Of a stretch of 64,000 nt of DNA, positions 52,596-64,000 are shown piece after piece. The notes beneath the pieces were generated by a model. That model had not been told where the DNA came from. It did no database searches and was given only the letters and a program-made list of their open reading frames with translations. The stretch spans positions 12,586,168 through 12,650,167 of the forward strand of contig OZ038531.1 in the NCBI GenBank assembly GCA_964036665.1, given 5' to 3'. The translations under genes were made by a program, and so were the position numbers. Every line of letters starts with the position of its first letter. Position 1 is the stretch's first letter. This DNA comes from Gordius sp. MW1. Taxonomy: Eukaryota; Nematomorpha; Gordioida; Gordea; Gordiidae.

Positions 52596-55500
52596 TTAGA
52601 TTGTTTCATTATCGCTTTTAAAGCGTGTCTCCAGTTTTTGTGAAACAAGCTCATGCAATAGTGATTTAAAGTTAAAAATTTCTGATGACTGACCAAAAAA
52701 AAAATTTTTTCTTAATTCACCTCTGATATCGAAAACTTTCATGAGGGGTTTATGGTTGAACAAAAAAATTGAAAAAATTTTGAGGTCGAAAAAAATATTT
52801 TTTTTCATATTCATTCAAAAGGGGGCTGAAAATTTTTTTGAAAGTTAGTAAATATTCTTAGCATTATGTCCTTGTTAGAATCTCGATAAGAATTTTTCCA
52901 CGGGGGGGAAGTTTTAGTTTGCGAGAAATTTAAATTTAAGTGTTGCGTTTAGATTGTTTCAATATCGCTTTTTAAGCGTCTCTCCAGTTTTAGTGAAACA
53001 AGCTCATGCGATAGTGATTTGAAGTTAAAAATTTTTGATGACTGATCAAAAATTTTTTTTTCGAAATTCACCTCTGATATCGAAAACTTTCATGAGGGGT
53101 TTATGGTTGAACAAAAAAATTGAAAAAATTTTGAGGTCGAAAAAAATATTTTTTTTCATATTCATTCAAAAGGGGGCTGAAAAAATCTTTGAAAGTTAGT
53201 AAATATTCTTAGCATTATGTCCTTGTTAGAATCTCGATAAAGAATTTTTGCACGGGTGAAGTTTTAGATTGAGAGAAATTAAAATTTATGTGTTGCGTTT
53301 AGATTGTTTCAATATCGCTTTTTAAGCGTGTCTCCAGTTTTGTGAAACAAGCTCATGCGATCGTGATTTAAAGTTAAAAATTTCTGATGACTGATCAAAA
53401 AAAATTTTTTTTTCGGAATTCACCTCTGATATCGAAAACTTTTATGAGGGGTTTATGGTTGAACAAAAAAATTGAAAAATATTGAGGTCGAAAAAAATAT
53501 TTTTTTTCATATTAGGAAATATTCTTAGCATTATGTCCTTGTTAGAATCTCGATAAGAATTTTTGCACGGGTGAAGTTTTAGACTGAGAGAAATTAAATT
53601 TTAAGTGTTTCGTTTAGATTGTTTCAATATCGCTTTTTAAGCGTGTATCCAGTTTTTGTGAAACAAGCTGATGCGATCGTGATTTAAAGTTAAAAATTTC
53701 TGATGACTGATCAAAAAAAATTTTTTTTTCGGAAGTCACCTCTGATATCGAAAACTTTCATTAGGGGTTTATGGTTGAACAAAAAAATTGAAAAAATTTT
53801 GAGGTCGAAAAAAATATTTTTTTTCATATTCATTCAAAAGGGGGCTGAAAAAATCTTTGAAAGTTAGTAAATATTCTTAGCATTATGTCCTTGTTAGAAT
53901 CTCGATAAGAATTTTTGCACGGGTGAAGTTTTAGATTGAGAGAAATTAAAATTTATGTGTTGCGTTTAGATTGTTTCAAGATCGCTTTTTAAGCGTGTCT
54001 CCAGTTTTTGTGAAACAAGCTCATGCGATCGTGATTTAAAGTTAAAAATTTCTGATGACTGATCAAAAATTTTTTTTTTTCGGAATTCACCTCTGATATC
54101 GAAAACTTTTATGAGGGGTTTATGGTTGAACAAAAAAATTGAAAAAAATTTGAGGTCGAAAAAAATATTTTTTTTCATATTCATTCAAAAAGGGGCTGAA
54201 AAAATCTTTGAAAGTTAGTAAATATTCTTAGCATTATGTCCTTGTTAGAATCTCGATAAGAATTTTTCCACGGGGGGGAAGTTTTAGATTGCGAGAAATT
54301 AAAATTTAAGTGTTGCGTTAAGATTGTTTCAATATCGCTTTTTGAGCGTGTCTCCAGTTTTTGTTAAACAAGCTCATGCGATAGTGATTTAAAGTTAAAA
54401 ATTTATGATGACTGACCAAAAAAAAAAAAATTTCGGAATTCACCTCTGATATCGAAAACTTTCATGAGGGGTTTATGGTTGAACAAAAAAATTGAAAAAA
54501 TTTTGAGGTCGAAAAAAATTTTTTTTTTCATATTCATTCTAAAGGGGGCTGAAAAAATCTTTGAAAGTTAGTAAATATTCTTAGCATTATGTCCTTGTTA
54601 GAATCTCGATAAGAATTTTTGCAGGGGGGAAGTTTTAGATTGCGAAAAATTAAAATTTAAGTGTTGCGTTTAGATTGTTTCTCGCTTTTTAAGCGTGTAT
54701 CCAGTTTTTGTGAAACAAGCTCTATGCGATCGTGATTTAAAGTTAATAATTTTTGATGACTAATCAAATTTTTTTTTTCGAAATTCACCTCTGATATCGC
54801 AAACTGTCATGAGGGGTTTATGGTTGAACAAAAAAATTGAAAAAATTTTGAGGTCGAAAAAAATATTTTTTTTCATATTCATTCAAAAGGGGGCTGAAAA
54901 AATCTTTGAAAGTTAGTAAATATTCTTAGCATTATGTCCTTGTTAGAATCTCGATAAAGAATTTTTGCACGGGTGAAGTTTTAGATTGCGAGAAATTAAA
55001 ATTTAAGTGTTGCGTTTAGATTGTTTCAATATCGCTTTTTAAGCGTGTCTCCAGTTTTGTGAAACAAGCTCATGCGATCGTGATTTAAAGTTAAAAATTT
55101 CTGATGACTGATCAAAAAATTTTTTTTTTTCGGAATTCACCTCTGATATCGAAAACGTTCATGAGGGGTTTATGGTTGAACAAAAAAATTGAAAAATATT
55201 GAGGTCGAAAAAAATATTTTTTTTCATATTAGGAAATATTCTTAGCATTATGTCCTTGTTAGAATCTCGATAAGAATTTTTGCACGGGTGAAGTTTTAGA
55301 CTGAGAGAAATTAAATTTTAAGTGTTTCGTTTAGATTGTTTCAATATCGCTTTTTAAGCGTGTATCCAGTTTTTGTGAAACAAGCTGATGCGATCGTGAT
55401 TTAAAGTTAAAAATTTCTGATGACTGATCAAAAAAAATTTTTTTTTCGGAATTCACCTCTGATATCGAAAACTTTCATTAGGGATTTATGGTTGAACAAA

Positions 55501-58500
55501 AAAATTGAAAAAATTTTGAGGTCGAAAAAAATATTTTTTTTCATATTCATTCAAAAGGGGGCTGAAAAAATCTTTGAAAGTTAGTAAATATTCTTAGCAT
55601 TATGTCCTTGTTAGAATCTCGATAAGAATTTTTGCAGGGGGGAAGTTTTAGATTGCGAAAAATAAAAATTTAAGTGTTGCTAGATTGTTTCAATATCGCT
55701 TTTAAGCGTGTCTCCAGTTTTTGTGAAACAAGCTCATGCGATCGTGATTTAAAGTTAAAAATTTCTGATGACTGATCAAAAATTTTTTTTTTTCGGAATT
55801 CACCTCTGATATCGAAAACTTTCATGAGGGGTTTATGGTTGAACAAAAAAATTGAAAAAATTTTGAGGTCGAAAAAAATATTTTTTTTCATATTCATTCA
55901 AAAAGGGGCTGAAAAATTCTTTGAAAGTTAGTAAATATTCTTAGCATTATGTCCTTGTTAGAAACTCGATAAGAATTTTTCCACGGGGGGGAAGTTTTAG
56001 ATTGCGAGAAATTAAAATTTATGTGTTGCGTTTAGATTGTTTCAATATCGCTTTTTAAGCGTGTCTCCAGTTTTGTGAAACAAGCTCATGCGATCGTGAT
56101 TTAAAGTTAAAAATTTCTGATGACTGATCAAAAAAATTTTTTTTTTTCGGAATTCACCTCTGATATCGAAAACTTTCATGAGGGGTTTATGGTTGAACAA
56201 AAAAATTGAAAAATATTGAGGTCGAAAAAAATATTTTTTTTCATATTAGTAAATATTCTTAGCATTATGTCCTTGTTAGAATCTCGATAAGAATTTTTGC
56301 ACGGGTGAAGTTTTAGACTGAGAGAAATTAAAATTTAAGTGTTTCGTTTAGATTGTTTCAATATCGCTTTTTAAGCGTGTATCCAGTTTTTGTGAAACAA
56401 GCTGATGCGATCGTGATTTAAAGTTAAAAATTTCTGATGACTGATCAAAAAAATTTTTTTTTTCGGAATTCACCTCTGATATCGAAAACTTTCATTAGGG
56501 GTTTATGGTTGAACAAAAAAATTGAAAAAATTTTGAGGTCGAAAAAAATATTTTTTTTCATATTCATTCAAAAGGGGGCTGAAAAAATCTTTGAAAGTTA
56601 GTAAATATTCTTAGCATTATGTCCTTGTTAGAATCTCGATAAGAATTTTTGCAGGGGGGAAGTTTTAGATTGCGAAAAATAAAAATTTAAGTGTTGCGTT
56701 TAGATTGTTTCAATATCGCTTTTAAGCGTGTCTCCAGTTTTTGTGAAACAAGCTCATGCGATCGTGATTTAAAGTTAAAAATTTCTGATGACTGATCAAA
56801 AAAAATTTTATTTCGGAATTCACCTCTGATATCGAAAACTTTCATGAGGGGTTTATGGTTGAACAAAAAAATTGAAAAAATTTTGAGGTCGAAAAAAATA
56901 TTTTTTTTCATATTCATTCAAAAGGGGGCTGAAAAAATCTTTGAAAGTTAGTAAATATTCTTAGCATTATGTCCTTGTTAGAATCTCGATAATTTTTGCA
57001 CGGGTGAAGTTTTAGATTGAGAGAAATTAAAAATTATGTGTTGCGTTTAGATTGTTTCAATATCGCTTCTTAAGCGTGTCTCCAGTTTTGTGAAACAAGC
57101 TCATGCGATCGTGATTTAAAGTTAAAAATTTCTGATGACTGATCAAAAAAATTTTTTTTTCCGGAATTCACCTCTGATATCGAAAACTTTCATGAGGGGT
57201 TACGGTTGAACAAAAAAATTGAAAAAATTTTGAGGTCGAAAAAAATATTTTTTTTCATATTCATTCAAAAGGGGGCTGAAAAAATCTTTGAAAGTTAGTA
57301 AATATTCTTAGCATTATGTCCTTGTTAGAATCTCGATAAGAATTTTTGCAGGGGGGAAGTTTTAGATTGCGAAAAATAAAAATTTAAGTGTTGCGTTTAG
57401 ATTGTTTCAATATCGCTTTTAAGCGTGTCTCCAGTTTTTGTGAAACAAGCTCATGCGATCGTGATTTAAAGTTAAAAATTTCTGATGACTGATCAAAAAA
57501 ATTTTTTTTTCGGAATTCACCTCTGATATCGAAAACTTTCATGAGGGGTTTATGGTTGAACAAAAAAATTGAAAAAATTTTGAGGTCGAAAAAAATTTTT
57601 TTTTCATATTCATTCAAAAGGGGGCTGAAAAAATCTTTGAAAGTTAGTAAATATTCTTAGCATTATGTCCTTGTTAGAATCTCGATAAGAATTTTTCCAC
57701 GGGGGGGAAGTTTTAGTTTGCGAGAAATTAAAATTTAAGTGTTGCGTTTAGATTGTTTCAATATCGCTTTTTAAGCGTCTCTCCAGTTTTTGTGAAACAA
57801 GCTCATGCGATAGTGATTTAAAGTTAAAAATTTTTAATGACTGATCAAAAATTTTTTTTTCGAAATTCACCTCTGATATCGAAAACTTTCATGAGGGGTT
57901 ATGGTTGAACAAAAAAATTGAAAAAATTTTGAGGTCGAAAAAAATATTTTTTTTCATATTCTTTTGAAAGGGGGCTGAAAAAATCTTTGAAAGTTAGTAA
58001 ATATTCTTAGCATTATGTCCTTGTTAGAATCTCGATAAAGAATTTTTGCACGGGTGAAGTTTTAGATTGAGAGAAATTAAAATTTACGTGTGGTCGTTTA
58101 GATTGTTTTAATATCGCTTTTTAAGCGTGTATCCAGTTTTTGTGAAACAAGCTCCATGCGATCGTGATTTAAAGTTAATAATTTTTGATGAATGATCAAA
58201 AAATTTTTTTTTTTCGGAATTCACCTTTGATATCGAAAACTTTCATGAGGGGTTTATGGTTGAACAAAAAAATTGAAAAATATTGAGGTCGAAAAAAATA
58301 TTTTTTTTCATATTCATTCAAAAGGGGGCTGAAAAAATCTTTGAAAGTTAGTAAATATTCTTAGCATTATGTCCTTGTTAGAATCTCGATAAAGAATTTT
58401 TGCACGGGTGAAGTTTTAGATTGAGAGAAATTAAAATTTATGTGTTGCGTTTAGATTGTTTCAATATCGCTTCTTAAGCGTGTCCCCAGTTTTGTGAAAC

Positions 58501-59839
58501 AAGCTCATGCGATCGTGATTTAAAGTTAAAAATTTCTGATGACTGATCAAAAAAAATTTTTTTTCCGGAATTCACCTCTGATATCGAAAACTTTCATGAG
58601 GGGTTTATGGTTGAACAAAAAAATTGAAAAATATTGAGGTCAAAAAAAATATTTTTTTTCATATTCTTTTGAAAGGGGGCTGAAAAAATCTTTGAAAGTT
58701 AGTAAATATTCTTAGCATTATGTCCTTGTTACAATCTCGATAAAGAATTTTTGCACGGGTGAAGTTTTAGATTGAGAGAAATTAAAATTTACGTGTTGCG
58801 TTTAGATTGTTTCAATATCGCTTTTTAAGCGTGTATCCAGTTTTTGTGAAACAAGCTCTACGCAATAGTGATTTAAAGTTAAAAATTTCTGATGACTGAT
58901 CAAAAAAATTTTTTTTTCGGAATTCACCTCTGATATCGAAAACTTTCATGAGGGGTTTATGGTTGAACAAAAAAATTGAAAAAATTTTGAGGTCGAAAAA
59001 AATATTTTTTTTCATATTCTTTTGAAAGGGGGCTGAAAAAATCTTTGAAAGTTAGTAAATATTCTTAGCATTATGTCCTTGTTAGAATCTCGATAAGAAT
59101 TTTTGCACGGGTGAAGTTTTAGACTGAGAGAAATTAAAATTTAAGTGTTTCGTTTAGATTGTTTCAATATCGCTTTTTAAGCGTGTATCCAGTTTTTGTG
59201 AAACAATCTCATGCGATAGTGATTTAAAAATTTTTGATGACTGATCAAAAATTTTTTTTTCGAAATTCACCTCTGATATCGAAAACTTTCATGAGGGGTT
59301 TATGGTTGAACAAAAAAATTGAAAAAAATTTTGAGGTCGAAAAAAAATCTTTTTTTCATATTCATTCAAAAGGGGCTGAAAAAATCTTTGAAAGTTAGTA
59401 AATATTCTTAGCATTATGTCCTTGTTAGAATCTCGATAAGAATTTTTGCACGGGTGAAGTTTTAGACTGAGAGAAATTAAAATTTAAGTGTTTCGTTTAG
59501 ATTGTTTCAATATCGCTTTTTAAGCGTGTATCCAGTTTTTGTGAAACAATCTCATGCGATAGTGATTTAAAAATTTTTGATGACTGATCAAAAATTTTTT
59601 TTTCGAAATTCACCTCTGATATCGAAAACTTTCATGAGGGGTTTATGGTTGAACAAAAAAATTGAAAAAAATTTTGAGGTCGAAAAAAAATCTTTTTTTC
59701 ATATTCATTCAAAAGGGGCTGAAAAAATCTTTGAAAGTTAGTAAATATTCTTAGCATTATGTCCTTGTTAGAATCTCGATAAGAATTTTTGCACGGGTGA
59801 AGTTTTAGACTGAGAGAAATTAAAATTTAAGTGTTTCGT
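52596..59839 (-). repeat. ~7.24-kb higher-order repeat, copy 1
   Basis: About 21 monomers that recur downstream at a constant offset of 7244 bp. The rare join ATTAGGAAATATTC is at 53511 and 60755, the TTTCTTAATTCACC variant near 52707 and 59951, the CGGAAGTCACC variant near 53731 and 60975, and the TTGCTAGATTG variant near 55676 and 62920. The constant offset over more than 4 kb implies few indels and a recent duplication. No gene is seen. Confidence 0.87.
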
Positions 59840-62800
59840 TTAGATTGTTTCATTATCGCTTTTAAAGCGTGTCTCCAGTTTTTGTGAAACAAGCTCATGC
59901 AATAGTGATTTAAAGTTAAAAATTTCTGATGACTGACCAAAAAAAAAATTTTTTCTTAATTCACCTCTGATATCGAAAACTTTCATGAGGGGTTTATGGT
60001 TGAACAAAAAAATTGAAAAAATTTTGAGGTCGAAAAAAATATTTTTTTTCATATTCATTCAAAAGGGGGCTGAAAATTTTTTTGAAAGTTAGTAAATATT
60101 CTTAGCATTATGTCCTTGTTAGAATCTCGATAAGAATTTTTCCACGGGGGGGAAGTTTTAGTTTGCGAGAAATTAAAATTTAAGTGTTGCGTTTAGATTG
60201 TTTCAATATCGCTTTTTAAGCGTCTCTCCAGTTTTAGTGAAACAAGCTCATGCGATAGTGATTTGAAGTTAAAAATTTTTGATGACTGATCAAAAATTTT
60301 TTTTTCGAAATTCACCTCTGATATCGAAAACTTTCATGAGGGGTTTATGGTTGAACAAAAAAATTGAAAAAATTTTGAGGTCGAAAAAAATATTTTTTTT
60401 CATATTCATTCAAAAGGGGGCTGAAAAAATCTTTGAAAGTTAGTAAATATTCTTAGCATTATGTCCTTGTTAGAATCTCGATAAAGAATTTTTGCACGGG
60501 TGAAGTTTTAGATTGAGAGAAATTAAAATTTATGTGTTGCGTTTAGATTGTTTCAATATCGCTTTTTAAGCGTGTCTCCAGTTTTGTGAAACAAGCTCAT
60601 GCGATCGTGATTTAAAGTTAAAAATTTCTGATGACTGATCAAAAAAAATTTTTTTTTCGGAATTCACCTCTGATATCGAAAACTTTTATGAGGGGTTTAT
60701 GGTTGAACAAAAAAATTGAAAAATATTGAGGTCGAAAAAAATATTTTTTTTCATATTAGGAAATATTCTTAGCATTATGTCCTTGTTAGAATCTCGATAA
60801 GAATTTTTGCACGGGTGAAGTTTTAGACTGAGAGAAATTAAATTTTAAGTGTTTCGTTTAGATTGTTTCAATATCGCTTTTTAAGCGTGTATCCAGTTTT
60901 TGTGAAACAAGCTGATGCGATCGTGATTTAAAGTTAAAAATTTCTGATGACTGATCAAAAAAAATTTTTTTTTCGGAAGTCACCTCTGATATCGAAAACT
61001 TTCATTAGGGGTTTATGGTTGAACAAAAAAATTGAAAAAATTTTGAGGTCGAAAAAAATATTTTTTTTCATATTCATTCAAAAGGGGGCTGAAAAAATCT
61101 TTGAAAGTTAGTAAATATTCTTAGCATTATGTCCTTGTTAGAATCTCGATAAGAATTTTTGCACGGGTGAAGTTTTAGATTGAGAGAAATTAAAATTTAT
61201 GTGTTGCGTTTAGATTGTTTCAAGATCGCTTTTTAAGCGTGTCTCCAGTTTTTGTGAAACAAGCTCATGCGATCGTGATTTAAAGTTAAAAATTTCTGAT
61301 GACTGATCAAAAATTTTTTTTTTTCGGAATTCACCTCTGATATCGAAAACTTTTATGAGGGGTTTATGGTTGAACAAAAAAATTGAAAAAAATTTGAGGT
61401 CGAAAAAAATATTTTTTTTCATATTCATTCAAAAAGGGGCTGAAAAAATCTTTGAAAGTTAGTAAATATTCTTAGCATTATGTCCTTGTTAGAATCTCGA
61501 TAAGAATTTTTCCACGGGGGGGAAGTTTTAGATTGCGAGAAATTAAAATTTAAGTGTTGCGTTAAGATTGTTTCAATATCGCTTTTTGAGCGTGTCTCCA
61601 GTTTTTGTTAAACAAGCTCATGCGATAGTGATTTAAAGTTAAAAATTTATGATGACTGACCAAAAAAAAAAAAATTTCGGAATTCACCTCTGATATCGAA
61701 AACTTTCATGAGGGGTTTATGGTTGAACAAAAAAATTGAAAAAATTTTGAGGTCGAAAAAAATTTTTTTTTTCATATTCATTCTAAAGGGGGCTGAAAAA
61801 ATCTTTGAAAGTTAGTAAATATTCTTAGCATTATGTCCTTGTTAGAATCTCGATAAGAATTTTTGCAGGGGGGAAGTTTTAGATTGCGAAAAATTAAAAT
61901 TTAAGTGTTGCGTTTAGATTGTTTCTCGCTTTTTAAGCGTGTATCCAGTTTTTGTGAAACAAGCTCTATGCGATCGTGATTTAAAGTTAATAATTTTTGA
62001 TGACTAATCAAATTTTTTTTTTCGAAATTCACCTCTGATATCGCAAACTGTCATGAGGGGTTTATGGTTGAACAAAAAAATTGAAAAAATTTTGAGGTCG
62101 AAAAAAATATTTTTTTTCATATTCATTCAAAAGGGGGCTGAAAAAATCTTTGAAAGTTAGTAAATATTCTTAGCATTATGTCCTTGTTAGAATCTCGATA
62201 AAGAATTTTTGCACGGGTGAAGTTTTAGATTGCGAGAAATTAAAATTTAAGTGTTGCGTTTAGATTGTTTCAATATCGCTTTTTAAGCGTGTCTCCAGTT
62301 TTGTGAAACAAGCTCATGCGATCGTGATTTAAAGTTAAAAATTTCTGATGACTGATCAAAAAATTTTTTTTTTTCGGAATTCACCTCTGATATCGAAAAC
62401 GTTCATGAGGGGTTTATGGTTGAACAAAAAAATTGAAAAATATTGAGGTCGAAAAAAATATTTTTTTTCATATTAGGAAATATTCTTAGCATTATGTCCT
62501 TGTTAGAATCTCGATAAGAATTTTTGCACGGGTGAAGTTTTAGACTGAGAGAAATTAAATTTTAAGTGTTTCGTTTAGATTGTTTCAATATCGCTTTTTA
62601 AGCGTGTATCCAGTTTTTGTGAAACAAGCTGATGCGATCGTGATTTAAAGTTAAAAATTTCTGATGACTGATCAAAAAAAATTTTTTTTTCGGAATTCAC
62701 CTCTGATATCGAAAACTTTCATTAGGGATTTATGGTTGAACAAAAAAATTGAAAAAATTTTGAGGTCGAAAAAAATATTTTTTTTCATATTCATTCAAAA

Positions 62801-64000
62801 GGGGGCTGAAAAAATCTTTGAAAGTTAGTAAATATTCTTAGCATTATGTCCTTGTTAGAATCTCGATAAGAATTTTTGCAGGGGGGAAGTTTTAGATTGC
62901 GAAAAATAAAAATTTAAGTGTTGCTAGATTGTTTCAATATCGCTTTTAAGCGTGTCTCCAGTTTTTGTGAAACAAGCTCATGCGATCGTGATTTAAAGTT
63001 AAAAATTTCTGATGACTGATCAAAAATTTTTTTTTTTCGGAATTCACCTCTGATATCGAAAACTTTCATGAGGGGTTTATGGTTGAACAAAAAAATTGAA
63101 AAAATTTTGAGGTCGAAAAAAATATTTTTTTTCATATTCATTCAAAAAGGGGCTGAAAAATTCTTTGAAAGTTAGTAAATATTCTTAGCATTATGTCCTT
63201 GTTAGAAACTCGATAAGAATTTTTCCACGGGGGGGAAGTTTTAGATTGCGAGAAATTAAAATTTATGTGTTGCGTTTAGATTGTTTCAATATCGCTTTTT
63301 AAGCGTGTCTCCAGTTTTGTGAAACAAGCTCATGCGATCGTGATTTAAAGTTAAAAATTTCTGATGACTGATCAAAAAAATTTTTTTTTTTCGGAATTCA
63401 CCTCTGATATCGAAAACTTTCATGAGGGGTTTATGGTTGAACAAAAAAATTGAAAAATATTGAGGTCGAAAAAAATATTTTTTTTCATATTAGTAAATAT
63501 TCTTAGCATTATGTCCTTGTTAGAATCTCGATAAGAATTTTTGCACGGGTGAAGTTTTAGACTGAGAGAAATTAAAATTTAAGTGTTTCGTTTAGATTGT
63601 TTCAATATCGCTTTTTAAGCGTGTATCCAGTTTTTGTGAAACAAGCTGATGCGATCGTGATTTAAAGTTAAAAATTTCTGATGACTGATCAAAAAAATTT
63701 TTTTTTTCGGAATTCACCTCTGATATCGAAAACTTTCATTAGGGGTTTATGGTTGAACAAAAAAATTGAAAAAATTTTGAGGTCGAAAAAAATATTTTTT
63801 TTCATATTCATTCAAAAGGGGGCTGAAAAAATCTTTGAAAGTTAGTAAATATTCTTAGCATTATGTCCTTGTTAGAATCTCGATAAGAATTTTTGCAGGG
63901 GGGAAGTTTTAGATTGCGAAAAATAAAAATTTAAGTGTTGCGTTTAGATTGTTTCAATATCGCTTTTAAGCGTGTCTCCAGTTTTTGTGAAACAAGCTCA
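59840..64000 (-). repeat. ~7.24-kb higher-order repeat, copy 2 (cut by the window end)
   Basis: This follows the preceding block monomer for monomer at an offset of 7244 bp up to the end of the window, which corresponds to 56756 in copy 1. The left boundary is sharp. Just before 59840 the sequence has the GTGTTTCG/GACTGAG monomer type, while just before 52596 it has the GTGTTGCG/GATTGCG type. The array continues right of the window. Confidence 0.87.

Noticed and set aside
36249-63141. Dozens of similar 60-78 aa ORFs (MNMKKNIFFDLKIFS...) on the - strand of the right array
   Set aside because: They are one satellite monomer read repeatedly. A/T-tract length changes shift the frame and give alternative C-terminal halves, stops occur freely, and the composition is low-complexity F/K/I. 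No sign of selection for a protein.
1-64000. CRISPR array or bacterial tandem-repeat system
   Set aside because: The repeat is about 350 bp and head-to-tail, with no short direct repeats separated by unique spacers, and no cas-like gene is present. The poly(A)-tailed LINE-type element indicates a eukaryote.

Overview
This window is eukaryotic satellite DNA, probably heterochromatin. By eye the satellite is roughly three-quarters A+T. The pattern is one tandem monomer of about 350 bp, higher-order repeats (HORs) built from it, and one non-LTR retrotransposon with a poly(A) tail. The retrotransposon's protein resembles single-ORF elements with a restriction-like endonuclease domain. That fits an animal, probably an invertebrate, but the sequence alone does not name the species. 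I see no host gene, RNA gene, CRISPR array or prokaryotic feature.

Layout: (1) 1-4477, satellite in + orientation. (2) 4478-7189, a 5'-truncated retrotransposon with reverse transcriptase (RT), a CCHC zinc knuckle and an endonuclease-like C-terminus, ending in 52 A. (3) 7190 to about 35748, + satellite organised in successive HORs of about 2.8, 1.04, 3.82 and 5.92 kb. (4) About 35748, a junction where monomer orientation flips, flanked by a perfect 41-bp inverted repeat with a 22-nt loop. (5) About 35749-64000, satellite in - orientation with HORs of about 1.75, 2.78 and 7.24 kb. Both window ends lie inside the array, so its true size is larger. I estimate about 175 monomers: 94 in + and 81 in - orientation.

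The only credible coding sequence is the retrotransposon ORF. It is open for about 844 codons, with one in-frame stop near its truncated 5' end. The many 60-78 codon ORFs elsewhere are one monomer read over and over, not genes. The points most worth attention are the orientation flip, the fact that the retrotransposon insertion and the inversion breakpoint hit almost the same monomer position, an off-axis inverted copy of a 2.5-kb block, and the nested HOR history. No multi-gene system is present.
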